A stretch of DNA of 33,006 bases from Chitinophagaceae bacterium (GCA_025363075.1 JANYEP010000261.1:1-33006); one strand, 5' to 3'; positions 24,098 through 33,006 are shown, numbered from the stretch's first letter. The notes: generated by a model from the letters alone, not told the origin. Numbers and translations: made by a program.

Positions 24098-26215
24098 ATG
24101 TCTGACGAAATAAAAAAAGAAGAGATAAATAATCCAGCAGAAACTACTCCTGTTGAGCAAACAGCAACAAAAACCGAAGATAAAAACGCACCTCAAAAAC
24201 CTTTGCTGGAAAGGCTTTCAGAAGATAAACCCCAAAATAAAAAACCAAAATTTAATATTTATTGGGTGTATGCAATCATACTTGCAGCACTTGTTGGTTC
24301 TACTTTTATTGGCGGAGGTTTAAAGCCAGAAGCTGCAAAACTTACTGAGCAAGATGTTAAGCAAAATATGATTTTGACTGGTGATGTAGAGAAATTGGAT
24401 CTTGTAAAAAATAAAGATATTGTTAGGGTTTATATCAAATCTGATAGCATTGGCAAGGCATATTACAAGAATAAATTTAAGCAAAAATTTGATCTTGCAA
24501 AAGTTAAAACCACTCCAATTTTTGAGTATGAAATTGCTGATGCAAAAACATACCCAGAAAAAATTTCATCGTTTTGCAAAGACAATCATATTCCAGATGT
24601 TAACATTAATATTACTACTGAGCCAGATTTTCTTGGTTCGGTAGCTCCATCATTAATTTCAATTATACTATTGATTCTTGGAATGATGTTGGTTATGCGA
24701 AAAATGGGAGGTGGTGCATCAGGTGGTGGACCAGGTGGCATTTTTAATATTGGTAAAAGCAAGGCCCAGTTATTTGAAAAAAGTAATAAAGTAAACATAA
24801 ATTTTGGTGATGTTGCAGGGCTTGATGAAGCAAAAGTGGAAGTAATGGAGATTGTTGATTTTTTAAAACAACCCAAAAAATATACAGCACTTGGGGGTAA
24901 AATTCCTAAAGGTGCATTGCTTGTTGGACCTCCAGGAACTGGTAAAACCTTGCTCGCAAAAGCAATGGCAGGTGAGGCTCAAGTGCCTTTCTTTAGCCTT
25001 AGTGGTAGCGACTTTGTAGAAATGTTTGTAGGTGTTGGAGCAAGCCGTGTAAGAGACTTGTTTAAGCAAGCTCGTGAAAAAGCTCCTTGTATTATTTTTA
25101 TAGATGAGATAGATGCAATAGGTAGAGCAAGAGGTAAGAATGCTGTAATGAGCAATGACGAAAGAGAAAATACATTGAATCAACTATTGGTTGAAATGGA
25201 TGGCTTTGGAGGTGATACAGGTATTATTATTTTGGCTGCTACGAATCGCCCAGATGTACTGGATTCAGCACTTTTGAGACCAGGAAGGTTTGATAGGCAA
25301 ATTACAATTGACAAACCAGATGTTAAAGGTCGTGAGGCTATTTTTAAAGTGCATTTGGTGCCAATTAAAGTTTCAGAAAAATTAGATATTTATAAATTGG
25401 CAGAACAAACTCCAGGCTTTGCAGGTGCTGATATTGCTAATGTTTGTAACGAAGCTGCCCTAATTGCTGCTCGCAACAACAAGGATGCAGTTGATATGAA
25501 AGACTTTCAAGATGCTATTGACAGAGTGATTGGTGGCTTGGAAAAGAAGAATAAAATTATTGCTCCTCACGAGAAATCTATCATTGCTTATCACGAAGCT
25601 GGACACGCTGTTTGTGGTTGGTTTTTAGAACACGCATATCCTTTGTTAAAGGTAACAATTGTGCCAAGAGGTACAGCTGCATTGGGTTACGCCCAATATA
25701 CACCCAAAGAACAATATTTGTACGATATTGAACAATTGACAGATCAAATTTGTATGACACTTGGTGGCAGAGCAGCAGAAGAAATATTTTTTGGTAAAAT
25801 ATCAACTGGTGCAAGCAACGATTTACAACAAATAACCCGTATTGCATATAGTATGGTTACTGCTTATGGAATGTGCGAAAGAATTGGTAACGTTAGCTTC
25901 TACGACCCTACACAAGAAAATACTTTTACAAAACCATATAGCGAGGAAACTGGAAAAATTATAGATGAGGAAGTAAGAAAAATTATTGATAACGCTTACA
26001 TATCGACGAAAAAATTACTTACAGAAAAAAGAGAGCAAGTAGAAATTTTAGCAAAAGCATTGCTCGATAAAGAAGTGTTGCACAAAAGTGATGTAGAAGA
26101 ATTGATTGGTAAAAGACCTTTTAAAGAAGAAAAAATTTTGGAAGTAGAAGAAGTAGTGATTGCTCCAAAAGAAACAACTGTTATGCCTGATACAACTGTG
26201 GATGGTAATAGTTAA
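24098..26215 (+). CDS. ftsH: ATP-dependent zinc metalloprotease FtsH
   Basis: FtsH is a membrane-anchored AAA+ protease that degrades misfolded membrane proteins and some regulators. The 705-aa protein has a long charged N-terminal cytoplasmic extension, a first TM (about 52-72), a periplasmic domain, a second TM (about 186-203), then the AAA module. That module shows Walker A GPPGTGKT, Walker B IIFIDEID, pore-loop [12 protein letters not shown] and the second region of homology [20 protein letters not shown]. The zinc protease site is HEAGH. The gene follows rsfS by 56 bases and precedes a LUD-domain gene, a conserved Bacteroidota order. Confidence 0.98.
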   Translation: MSDEIKKEEINNPAETTPVEQTATKTEDKNAPQKPLLERLSEDKPQNKKPKFNIYWVYAIILAALVGSTFIGGGLKPEAAKLTEQDVKQNMILTGDVEKLDLVKNKDIVRVYIKSDSIGKAYYKNKFKQKFDLAKVKTTPIFEYEIADAKTYPEKISSFCKDNHIPDVNINITTEPDFLGSVAPSLISIILLILGMMLVMRKMGGGASGGGPGGIFNIGKSKAQLFEKSNKVNINFGDVAGLDEAKVEVMEIVDFLKQPKKYTALGGKIPKGALLVGPPGTGKTLLAKAMAGEAQVPFFSLSGSDFVEMFVGVGASRVRDLFKQAREKAPCIIFIDEIDAIGRARGKNAVMSNDERENTLNQLLVEMDGFGGDTGIIILAATNRPDVLDSALLRPGRFDRQITIDKPDVKGREAIFKVHLVPIKVSEKLDIYKLAEQTPGFAGADIANVCNEAALIAARNNKDAVDMKDFQDAIDRVIGGLEKKNKIIAPHEKSIIAYHEAGHAVCGWFLEHAYPLLKVTIVPRGTAALGYAQYTPKEQYLYDIEQLTDQICMTLGGRAAEEIFFGKISTGASNDLQQITRIAYSMVTAYGMCERIGNVSFYDPTQENTFTKPYSEETGKIIDEEVRKIIDNAYISTKKLLTEKREQVEILAKALLDKEVLHKSDVEELIGKRPFKEEKILEVEEVVIAPKETTVMPDTTVDGNS

Positions 26216-26267
26216 GTTTAACAATATTTTGAGACTTAAAATTTCACTGGTTGATTAATTTATTTGA

Positions 26268-26903
26268 ATGCAACAATCTTCTAAAGAAAATATATTAAAC
26301 AAAATTCGTCAGGCATTGGTAAAACCAGTGCCTGTGCCTTTTCCAGAAAGAAGCACAACAGAATCTGTTTATCTACCCTCAACACAAGATTTAGAATTGG
26401 AGTTTGCAGAAAATTTTACCAAACTACAAGGTCGATTTTCATTTTGTGCAAATGGTAATGAATTGGTAAATCAACTTAATGAACTATCAGCAACAAGAGG
26501 CTGGAATAAAATAATTTGCAAGGAAGATAAATTGCTACAACTCTTGTCAGCAAATGGTTTCAGCCAATTGAATGAAACAGTAAACTTGCACGATTGTGAT
26601 GCTGCTATTACAAGTTGCGAATCATTAGTAGCACGAACAGGAAGTATAATTTTATCAAGTGCTAACGAAAGTGGACGTACTCATAGTGTATATGCACCAA
26701 TTCACATTTGCATTGCATTTACAAGCCAATTGGTTTATGATATTAGCGGTGCCATTAATAAAGTAAAAGAAAAATACGGAAATAATTTACCCTCATTAAT
26801 TTCATTGGCAACTGGTCCAAGTCGCACAGCAGATATAGAAAAAACATTGGTAGTAGGCGTTCATGGACCTAAAGAAGTATTTTGCTTTTTGGTAGATGCT
26901 TAA
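26268..26903 (+). CDS. LUD domain protein (LutC/YkgG-like)
   Basis: This 211-aa protein has the LUD fold: NILNKIRQAL at the N terminus, then DAAITSCESLVARTGSIILSS, SVYAPIHICIAFTSQLVYDI, and the conserved C-terminal ATGPSRTADIEKTLVVGVHGPKEV. The fold is shared by LutB/LutC of lactate utilisation. However, no lutA or lutB lies nearby and this single copy follows ftsH, so a role in lactate oxidation is not supported here. Its stop overlaps the stop of the convergent SCO gene (TTAA at 26900-26903). Confidence 0.9.
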   Translation: MQQSSKENILNKIRQALVKPVPVPFPERSTTESVYLPSTQDLELEFAENFTKLQGRFSFCANGNELVNQLNELSATRGWNKIICKEDKLLQLLSANGFSQLNETVNLHDCDAAITSCESLVARTGSIILSSANESGRTHSVYAPIHICIAFTSQLVYDISGAINKVKEKYGNNLPSLISLATGPSRTADIEKTLVVGVHGPKEVFCFLVDA

Positions 26904-27544
26904 TTATTGAAAACACCGTTAAAATTTGAAGTTGTTTTCTCTTTCAACAAATCTTTAATATCAACTTTCAATTTTTCCAACTCATCTTTTTTTAACCCAT
27001 CATATACACCACCACGAACATTACCATTTTTATCAACCAATGCAAAAAATTGTGTGTGTATAAAGTCATCAGCAACATTGGCAACAGCGTTTTTTGGATT
27101 GTCAACACCATAGCTAAATCTCGCCATTTTATATAGGTCTTCTTTTTTGCCTGTAACAAAAACCCATCTTTTGTTATCAGCATTCATTTTTCTTGAATAC
27201 GCTTTCAACAAAGGGATTGAGTCAATCTCTGGTTGACAAGTATGCGAAACAATTAAGAAGTCGTGTTCGTTTTTATAGACCTCAAAAATGTCTTTCATAT
27301 TTTTATTCATCTTTGGGCAAATGCCTGCACAAGTGGTAAAAAAATATTCAACAACACAAACTTTTCCAAGCATATCTGCATTTGTAAAACTTGCACTATC
27401 TTGATTAATAAAATGAAATGGCTGCACTGTACTTCTTTTAGCCAATCTACTTTGGTCGAACCAAGTTGTATAGCTACTTAATGCTATCCAAAAACCCACT
27501 ACCAACACCACAAAAAATATTAAGTAGAAATATATTTTTTTCAT
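26900..27544 (-). CDS. SCO1/SenC family copper chaperone for cytochrome oxidase
   Basis: This protein delivers copper to the CuA site of cytochrome c oxidase or keeps its cysteines reduced. The 214-aa protein has an N-terminal membrane anchor (about 5-24), a thioredoxin-like fold with the CxxxC copper motif Cys72-Ala-Gly-Ile-Cys76 (FFTTCAGICPKM), and the third copper ligand His163 (DDFIHTQFF). It is anchored in the inner membrane facing the periplasm. It is divergent from ctaB, with 127 bases between start codons, and overlaps the LUD gene by 4 bases at its stop. Confidence 0.93.
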   Translation of the reverse strand: MKKIYFYLIFFVVLVVGFWIALSSYTTWFDQSRLAKRSTVQPFHFINQDSASFTNADMLGKVCVVEYFFTTCAGICPKMNKNMKDIFEVYKNEHDFLIVSHTCQPEIDSIPLLKAYSRKMNADNKRWVFVTGKKEDLYKMARFSYGVDNPKNAVANVADDFIHTQFFALVDKNGNVRGGVYDGLKKDELEKLKVDIKDLLKEKTTSNFNGVFNN

Positions 27545-27671
27545 TGGGCAAATGTATAATCAAGTGATTAAAAATCTCAAATAAATACTATGCAGGACAT
27601 TGAGATTATAGACCTTCTACAATTTATAATTTGCCATTCAATTTATCCTCGTTTCTTTGCACAAATTACCA

Positions 27672-28538
27672 ATGCAAAAGATTAAAGATTATAAAGAACT
27701 TACCAAATTTACACTCAGCTTTACTGTTGTTTTTACTTGTGTTATTTGTTTTTTATTAGTACCAAATAATGGTTATAATTTAAAAATGATTTCACTACTG
27801 TTTGTGGCAGGAATGCTTATTTGCGGTAGTGCAAATGCTATTAATCAGGCTGTAGAAAAAGATACAGATGCACAAATGAAACGCACAGCCAATCGCCCAG
27901 TTGCAGCAGGTAGAATGCGTGAAAGTGAAGCAATGATATTTGCATTTTTTGCTGGCATTATTGGCTGTATGATGATGTGGTATTTTTTTAATTTATCCTC
28001 AGCACTGCTATCTGCATTTAGTCTTTTTTTATATGCTTATATATATACACCTCTAAAGAAAATTAATTCCATTTCTGTGTTGGTTGGAGCATTTCCTGGA
28101 GCATTTCCCTGCCTGATAGGTTGGGTTGCTGGTTTCTATAATCAAGATATTTTATGGACAGGAGGCTGGTTTTTATTTGCCATACAATTTATCTGGCAGT
28201 TCCCACATTTTTGGGCAATAGCTTGGGTCGCTCATCAAGATTATAGTAAGGTGGGGTTTAAATTATTACCAAGCAAAGAAGGTCCTACAAGATATACAGC
28301 TATTCAAGCCATAATGTATAGTGTATTGATGATACCAATAGGAATTTTACCAAAGATGGTTGGATTGACAGGCAATGTGAGTATGTGGGTGGTAACAGTT
28401 GCCAATATTTTTATGGTAGTGCAATGTTTTAGATTGTATAAGCAAATGGACGTGAAAGCTGCACGCAGAGTGATGTTTAGCAGTTATATTTATTTGCCAA
28501 TAGTTTACTTGGCGTTGTTGTGGGATAAGATTGGATAA
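27672..28538 (+). CDS. ctaB: Protoheme IX farnesyltransferase (heme O synthase)
   Basis: This enzyme transfers a farnesyl group to heme b to make heme O for terminal oxidases. It is a polytopic UbiA-type inner-membrane protein of 288 aa with about eight hydrophobic segments. The prenyl-diphosphate/metal-binding motif is NAINQAVEKDTDAQMKRTANRP, and the second family region is YAYIYTPLKKINSISVLVGAFPGAFPCLIGW. Also present are the QFPHFWAIAW and GFKLLPSKEGPTRYTA landmarks. The ORF track uses TTG 27657; ATG 27672 is preferred. Next on this strand comes the four-helix cassette and then oxidase subunit III. Confidence 0.96.
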   Translation: MQKIKDYKELTKFTLSFTVVFTCVICFLLVPNNGYNLKMISLLFVAGMLICGSANAINQAVEKDTDAQMKRTANRPVAAGRMRESEAMIFAFFAGIIGCMMMWYFFNLSSALLSAFSLFLYAYIYTPLKKINSISVLVGAFPGAFPCLIGWVAGFYNQDILWTGGWFLFAIQFIWQFPHFWAIAWVAHQDYSKVGFKLLPSKEGPTRYTAIQAIMYSVLMIPIGILPKMVGLTGNVSMWVVTVANIFMVVQCFRLYKQMDVKAARRVMFSSYIYLPIVYLALLWDKIG

Positions 28539-28552
28539 AATTTCAATGAGAA

Positions 28553-29054
28553 AAATTCCAAATTCCAGTTATGCGAAACTTCTCATTATTCTAAAGTGTT
28601 TAGTTTAAAAATTGGTGCTTTATTATTCGATATTTTTAGATAAATTTATGTTCGAACATCCACTTGAAGAAAGGCTTTTCTTGTTTGCAAAAAGAGTACG
28701 TAAATTTTGCAGGGAATTGAAAATTGATACAGCAAATATTGAAGACAGTAAACAATTAATTAGAGCAACTGGTTCTGTTGGGGCGAACTACATTGAAGCA
28801 AATGAAAATACAGGAAAATTAGATTTAAGATATAGACTTAAAATAAGTAGAAAAGAAAGTAAAGAATCTTTCATTTTTTAGGATTAATAGAAACATTTAG
28901 TTCATTTGAATTGGAAACAGAAAGAAACTCTCTCATTCAAGAAGCAAATGAAATTAGAAAAATTTTATCATCAATTATCAATAAAATAGAACAGAATAAC
29001 AATCAAAGGCCTTTCAGTTAATTAACATTTTTGAAAAGCTGGAATTTGGAATTT
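28553..29054. mobile_element. Cassette bounded by a perfect 16-bp inverted repeat, carrying a four-helix-bundle gene
   Basis: AAATTCCAAATTCCAG (28553-28568) is the exact reverse complement of CTGGAATTTGGAATTT (29039-29054). Each arm holds two 7-base units (GGAATTT), and a further TTTGGAATTT copy follows at 29061-29070. The repeats start 15 bases after the ctaB stop and end 20 bases before the coxIII start, enclosing only the four-helix-bundle gene. If transcribed with ctaB-coxIII, the arms would pair into a long RNA stem, as flanks of 23S rRNA intervening sequences do. That it is mobile is inference; no transposase or target-site duplication was identified. Confidence 0.6.
28648..29021 (+). 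pseudogene. Four helix bundle protein (23S rRNA IVS-type), frame broken
   Basis: From ATG 28648 the frame reads FEHPLEERLFLFAKRVRKFCREL, SKQLIRATGSVGANYIEANENTGKLDLRYRLKISRKESKES, the recognisable four-helix-bundle/S23 family (TIGR02436), then stops at 28881 in FIF. The rest of the family pattern continues one frame over as LGLIETFSSFELETERNSLIQEANEIRKILSSIINKIEQ, ending with the TAA at about 29019-29021. The switch falls on a run of six T (28874-28879), and one added T would restore a single ORF of about 125 aa. It may be a true frameshift or a sequencing indel. The TTG start at 28612 in the ORF track is unlikely. The family's role is not firmly established. Confidence 0.8.
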
Positions 29055-29074
29055 AAAAATTTGGAATTTATAGT

Positions 29075-29647
29075 ATGAATACAATTTCTCAAAAATCTCA
29101 AAATTTACATCCTCATAAATTTATTATGTGGGTTGCAATTGGCAGCATCTGTATGATGTTTGCTGGATTAACAAGTGCATATATTGTAAAAAAAAGTCAA
29201 GATAATGTGCTTGATGTTTTGTTGCCACATATTTTTTGGTGGAGTACAGCTATTATTTTATTAAGCAGTGTAACTATGCAAATTGCAGTAAAATCTATTA
29301 AAGCAAAAGAAATGCAGCGTTATAGAATTTTTCTTGGAATCACAGCAATATTAGGTGTTGCGTTTGCATTAATGCAATGGTATGGGTTCAAAATTTTAGG
29401 AAATAATGGTGTGCTATTGATTGGAAAAAATAGCAACCCTGGAGCATCATTTCTCTTGGTTATAATAGGTTTGCACGCTCTGCATGTTTTAGGTGGGGTA
29501 ATTGGTTTAATAATAATGTATCTAAGAGTTTATTTTAGCAAAATTCGCAACTACAGTGCAGTACCTGTTGAAGTGATGGCAACCTATTGGCATTTTGTAG
29601 ATGTGCTTTGGATTTATTTATTGATTTTTCTTGTTTATATGAGATAA
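29075..29647 (+). CDS. Cytochrome c oxidase subunit III family protein
   Basis: This 190-aa protein has five membrane segments, typical of the short bacterial subunit III: HPHKFIMWVAIGSICMMFAGLTSAYIVKK, IFWWSTAIILLSS, FLGITAILGVAFALMQWYGF, ASFLLVIIGLHALHVLGGVIGLI, and ATYWHFVDVLWIYLLIFLVYM. The HALHVLGG and TYWHFVDVLW phrases are diagnostic. It is a structural subunit of a heme-copper oxidase in the inner membrane. In related genomes a second subunit III and a subunit IV gene usually follow; here a radical SAM gene does, so the cluster looks truncated or split. Confidence 0.92.
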   Translation: MNTISQKSQNLHPHKFIMWVAIGSICMMFAGLTSAYIVKKSQDNVLDVLLPHIFWWSTAIILLSSVTMQIAVKSIKAKEMQRYRIFLGITAILGVAFALMQWYGFKILGNNGVLLIGKNSNPGASFLLVIIGLHALHVLGGVIGLIIMYLRVYFSKIRNYSAVPVEVMATYWHFVDVLWIYLLIFLVYMR

Positions 29648-29720
29648 TATACATCATTCGATAAACGAAAACATTTTTTATAAGCATCTTCAATTACGCA
29701 TAGAAGATTACTTTTACAAC

Positions 29721-30752
29721 GTGCCTTATTTTAATTTAAACGATACCGTTAACCTTTTTTCTAAATTTACTTTTCGTAGATTGTTCAATGCTACCAAGGT
29801 TTGGAGCAGCTATCAAATCAGTAAATTACTCAAGAAACCTATTCAATGGGGTTATCCCATTTCCATTTCTTTTGAGCCAACAACAAGTTGTAATTTGCGT
29901 TGTCCAGAATGTCCAAGTGGTTTGAGAGAGTTTACTAGACCAACAGGTATGTTGCAAAAAAATTTCTTTCAGGAAACTATTGATGATATTTATAAAGACC
30001 TGCTTTATCTCATATTTTATTTTCAAGGCGAACCATATTTGAATCCCGATTTTTTGGATATGGTGAAGTATGCACACGACAAAGGAATATATACTGCAAC
30101 CAGCACCAATGCCCATTATTTAACGGATGAAAAAGCAAAAAAAACTGTTGAAAGTGGCTTGGATAGACTAATCATTAGTATTGATGGAACAACGCAAGAT
30201 GTTTATCAGCAATATCGAGTAGGAGGCAAGCTGGATAAGGTTTTAGAAGGTGCAAAAAATATTGTAAAATGGAAAAAAGAACTAAATAGTAAAACTCCTT
30301 TTGTATTTTTTCAATTCCTTGTTGTTAAGCCAAATGAACATCAGATTGAAGACATAAAAAAGCTTGCGAAAGAAGTTGGTGTTGATCAGGTAAGGTTTAA
30401 AACTGCACAGGTTTACGACTTTGAAAATGATCCCAATAATTTAATCCCTACAACAAATAAATATAGTCGTTACAAAAAAGATAGCAATGGTAAAATGCAA
30501 AGCAAAAGCAACTTACAAAATCATTGTTGGCGTTTATGGAGTGGTAATGTACTTACCTGGGATGGCTTAGTTGTACCTTGTTGTTTTGATAAAGATGCAA
30601 TGCACCAACTGGGAAACTTAAAAACACAAAATTTTAAAGAGACCTGGAATAATAATAATTACCAGCAGTTTAGAAAAGAACTAATGACAAGCAGAAAGAA
30701 TATAGATATTTGTGCAAATTGTAGTGAGGGATTAAGCGTTTGGGAAGATTAG
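29721..30752 (+). CDS. Radical SAM/SPASM domain protein
   Basis: This 343-aa radical S-adenosylmethionine protein has the 4Fe-4S motif at Cys57-x3-Cys61-x2-Cys64 (SFEPTTSCNLRCPECPSGLR), a GEP motif in FYFQGEPYLNP, and SISIDG-like LIISIDGTTQDVYQQYR. The C-terminal SPASM-type cysteines are in HCWRLWSGNVLTWDGLVVPCCFD and ICANCSEG. The start is GTG 29721; the frame is open further upstream but has no ATG, and PYFNLNDT fits the expected N terminus. SPASM members often modify peptides or proteins. No precursor peptide gene is visible next to it, so the substrate is unknown. Confidence 0.9.
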   Translation: MPYFNLNDTVNLFSKFTFRRLFNATKVWSSYQISKLLKKPIQWGYPISISFEPTTSCNLRCPECPSGLREFTRPTGMLQKNFFQETIDDIYKDLLYLIFYFQGEPYLNPDFLDMVKYAHDKGIYTATSTNAHYLTDEKAKKTVESGLDRLIISIDGTTQDVYQQYRVGGKLDKVLEGAKNIVKWKKELNSKTPFVFFQFLVVKPNEHQIEDIKKLAKEVGVDQVRFKTAQVYDFENDPNNLIPTTNKYSRYKKDSNGKMQSKSNLQNHCWRLWSGNVLTWDGLVVPCCFDKDAMHQLGNLKTQNFKETWNNNNYQQFRKELMTSRKNIDICANCSEGLSVWED

Positions 30753-30775
30753 TAGTCATTCATAAAAAATAATTA

Positions 30776-30803
30776 TTGCATATTTAAAAACCTCGTAATT
30801 TCA
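30776..30803 (+). promoter_or_regulatory. Candidate promoter of the T9SS cargo gene
   Basis: TTG at 30776-30778 and TAATTTCA at 30796-30803 lie 17 bases apart and resemble the Bacteroidota -33 TTTG and -7 TAnnTTTG elements. The second has one change at a conserved T and ends in A. The ATG is 27 bases downstream. Confidence 0.3.
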
Positions 30804-30830
30804 CACCATTATTTAATAAAAAAAATCATT

Positions 30831-33006
30831 ATGATTAAAAGAATTCTACCCTCAATTTTTATGGGATTAAGTTTGATTTTGCTAAGTGCAAATTCAAATG
30901 CACAGTTGAATTATACAGTAACTTTTCCTACTGCTACTTATGCAGCATTAACTGGAACTGTAGCACACCCAACTTTAATTACTGCTTATCCTTCTGGGCA
31001 AGGTGTTACTAATACTGATGAAGGTGCTGCAAATGCAGTAGCACTTCCTTTCCCTTTTAAAGTAAATGGCGTAACATATTCTACTTGTAACATTAGCACT
31101 AATGGTTTTGTTAGCTTTGGCACTGCTCTTTTTGATACATTAGATGGATACTATGCCAATAGTCTTGCATCTGGACCTGTTACTTTTATAAATGGTAGTA
31201 GTGTGCCGCTTGCAAACTCAAGGCCCATTATTGCTCCTTTTTGGGACGATTTGGATATTCAACTTGCGACAAATTTAACCACTCAAACAACAGGAACAGT
31301 TGGTAGCAGAATTTTTACAATTGAGTGGAAATCTGCTAAATGGAACTATAATGCAACTGCTGGTGTTCTTAGTTTTCAAGTAAAACTTTATGAAGCCGAT
31401 TATAGCATATTGTTTCATTATAAAACAAATGGTACAGGAAACACAGGAACAGCTGTTAGTGGTAGTGCATCTGTGGGTTTAAGTGATGTGAATACTGGTT
31501 CTGGAAATTTCTTAAGTATGAGTGGATTAACAAACACTGCAACAAATAGCAGTTCAACAGAGACGACAACAATTTCTGTTAAGCCAGCAACAAGTTTTGC
31601 AATTAAATTCACCCCAATTCCAACACCAGCTATTGATGCAGCTATTACCTTGATTGCAGCTCCTGTTACTGTTACTTGTAAATCTACTCCTCAATCATTA
31701 ACCTACACTTTAAAAAATGCAGGCACTAACGTTATTGCCCCAGGTGCAGCAACAATTAATTTAACTTTATCTGGTGCAAATACAGGTACAGTTAATGGAA
31801 GCAATACAAAATCATTAGCATTTGGTCAGTTTGATACAATTACAATTAGTGGAGTTAATTTAAATAATGCTGGAACCACAACACTTACAGGTGTTGTTAG
31901 CTTAATTGGGGATACAAGAGCAACAAATGATAGTTCTATATATTCTTACATTACCTCTACTGTTGATAACAGCTTTCCATACTACGAACCTGCAGTTATA
32001 CCAACAACACTTTTAAAATGGAGACTTCGTTTAGCAGGTGGAACTCAACTTTGGATTCCTTACTCATCATCAACAGGAATTGCTTTCCAAGGCGAAACGC
32101 TTGTGCCTTATGCTTCAACAGGTGGTGACACTAGTATGTTTGTTTTCTTAGGTGCAGGTAGTGGTGCTAATTCTGTTGGATACAAAAGTTTAATATACAC
32201 AGACTGTTTACAATTGCCAGCTGGACAGCCTGCTGCAAATTACAGTTTGAGTTTCTATATGACAAGTGATTCTGTTTCTGCCGGTAATGATAGTATGTAC
32301 GTTACTGTATCTACAGATAAAGGCGTTACTTGGAATAGGATTCCAAATGCTGGATACCAAAGATTTGATGGAAATGTAATTGACCATACTTGGAACTTAT
32401 ATACAGTTGATATGAGTGCCTATGCTGGACAAACTATTCAAATTGGGTTTGAAGGTGTGAGTGATTTAGGACAATTATTTGGATTAGATGAAATTAATCT
32501 TACTGCAAACTACCCCCTTCCTGTAACACTTAACACATTCACAGGTACACGAGAAGGCACAAGAAATGTGTTGAAATGGGAAACTGTAAACGAAACCAAC
32601 AATAAAGGTTTTGAATTACAAAGAAGCATCAATGGCAAAGACTTTGGCAAAATTGGATATATAGATTCTAAATCAACCAATGGTTCAAGTTCATCAAAAC
32701 TTGATTACATCTATACTGATGAAAATCCATTTGCTGCAACTACGAATTATTATCGTTTACGTCAATTAGATAAAAATGGTAAAGAAGCATTCTCAAATGT
32801 TGTTGCATTAAAATCTGCACAAGTTTCTAAAGCAGAAATCAGCAGTATTTATCCAAATCCTGTTCAAGACAAATTGAACATTGTATTAAATACACCATCA
32901 ACTGAGAAAGTAAATATTGTTATTACAGATTTAGTAGGAAAAACAATTTCAACCAAAGTTATTGAAACAATTCAAGGCGATAATAACATTCAATTTAACA
33001 CAACAC
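30831..33006 (+). CDS. Secreted protein with T9SS type A C-terminal sorting domain (3' end outside window)
   Basis: The open frame from ATG 30831 runs to the window edge (about 725 codons); it is missing from the ORF track because no stop is reached. It has a signal peptide (MIKRILPSIFMGLSLILLSANSNAQ), a beta-sandwich-like N-terminal region (ALPFPFKVNGVTYSTCNISTNGFVSFG, RPIIAPFWDDLDI), a CARDB-like segment (TYTLKNAGTNVIAPGAATINLTL) and a jelly-roll-like part (NYSLSFYMTSDS...GLDEINL). Near the window edge is the T9SS type A domain, recognised by ISSIYPNPVQDKLNIVL after FELQRSINGKDF. It should be exported by the type IX system and be cell-surface or secreted. The ligand is unknown. Confidence 0.88.
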   Translation, partial: MIKRILPSIFMGLSLILLSANSNAQLNYTVTFPTATYAALTGTVAHPTLITAYPSGQGVTNTDEGAANAVALPFPFKVNGVTYSTCNISTNGFVSFGTALFDTLDGYYANSLASGPVTFINGSSVPLANSRPIIAPFWDDLDIQLATNLTTQTTGTVGSRIFTIEWKSAKWNYNATAGVLSFQVKLYEADYSILFHYKTNGTGNTGTAVSGSASVGLSDVNTGSGNFLSMSGLTNTATNSSSTETTTISVKPATSFAIKFTPIPTPAIDAAITLIAAPVTVTCKSTPQSLTYTLKNAGTNVIAPGAATINLTLSGANTGTVNGSNTKSLAFGQFDTITISGVNLNNAGTTTLTGVVSLIGDTRATNDSSIYSYITSTVDNSFPYYEPAVIPTTLLKWRLRLAGGTQLWIPYSSSTGIAFQGETLVPYASTGGDTSMFVFLGAGSGANSVGYKSLIYTDCLQLPAGQPAANYSLSFYMTSDSVSAGNDSMYVTVSTDKGVTWNRIPNAGYQRFDGNVIDHTWNLYTVDMSAYAGQTIQIGFEGVSDLGQLFGLDEINLTANYPLPVTLNTFTGTREGTRNVLKWETVNETNNKGFELQRSINGKDFGKIGYIDSKSTNGSSSSKLDYIYTDENPFAATTNYYRLRQLDKNGKEAFSNVVALKSAQVSKAEISSIYPNPVQDKLNIVLNTPSTEKVNIVITDLVGKTISTKVIETIQGDNNIQFNTT

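Noticed and set aside
28612-28647. TTG start for the four-helix-bundle gene
   Set aside because: The extra residues MVLYYSIFLDKF are not part of the family N terminus, and ATG 28648 fits better.
28870-28885. Classical programmed -1 frameshift site in the four-helix gene
   Set aside because: TTTTTTA is present, but its phase relative to the zero frame (ATT TTT TAG) does not fit the X XXY YYZ rule, and no downstream stem was seen.

Overview
The window is low-GC DNA from a member of the Bacteroidota, most likely the Chitinophagales (lineage inferred). Support comes from a TonB/ExbB/two-ExbD operon, a PF14121-type putative porin, DUF4397 lipoproteins, a C-terminal type IX secretion (T9SS) sorting domain, an ECF sigma factor with a small zinc anti-sigma partner, Bacteroidota-like -7 elements (TAnnTTTG), and few Shine-Dalgarno sites. 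It looks chromosomal. I saw no tRNA, rRNA, CRISPR array or intact insertion sequence.

Layout. (1) 37-4514, minus strand: exbB-exbD-exbD-tonB, a clear intrinsic terminator, then mnmE. (2) 4812-6931: a TIGR01777-type epimerase converging with an alanine/saccharopine dehydrogenase-like protein. (3) 7121-12799, plus strand: a tight photolyase island of SDR, SRPBCC, DUF2805, a photolyase-like FAD-domain protein without the usual N-terminal antenna domain, a class I photolyase/cryptochrome, a 47-aa DUF2256 zinc-ribbon protein absent from the ORF track, and a DPRP-family photolyase that appears to lack the Fe-S cysteines. (4) 12809-13646, minus: ECF sigma and anti-sigma, convergent with the island. 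(5) 13976-19180, plus: two DUF4397-like lipoproteins, a beta-carbonic anhydrase, an unknown protein, a strictly phased repeat array, and a large lipoprotein with a papain-like C-terminal region followed by a small four-TM protein. (6) A strong bidirectional terminator, then on the minus strand the putative porin, a serine hydrolase lipoprotein and birA. (7) 23640-26903, plus: rsfS-ftsH-LUD protein. (8) Respiratory genes: SCO (minus), divergent from ctaB (heme O synthase) and a cytochrome oxidase subunit III, with a four-helix-bundle (23S IVS-type) cassette between the last two. (9) A radical SAM/SPASM protein and the 5' part of a T9SS cargo gene that runs off the window.

Three observations stand out. 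First, eleven AAANNTTT palindromes at 16909-17129 are spaced 21 bp apart (one step is 22), which is two helical turns, and the array is inverted-symmetric about its sixth unit. Second, a broken four-helix-bundle gene sits between ctaB and coxIII, bounded by a perfect 16-bp inverted repeat at 28553-28568 and 29039-29054. Third, the photolyase island contains three structurally different photolyase-superfamily proteins, two of them with unusual domain or cofactor features, next to an ECF sigma/anti-sigma pair that could be its regulator. The lipoprotein plus four-TM pair at 17236-19180 is a weaker candidate toxin/immunity-like module.
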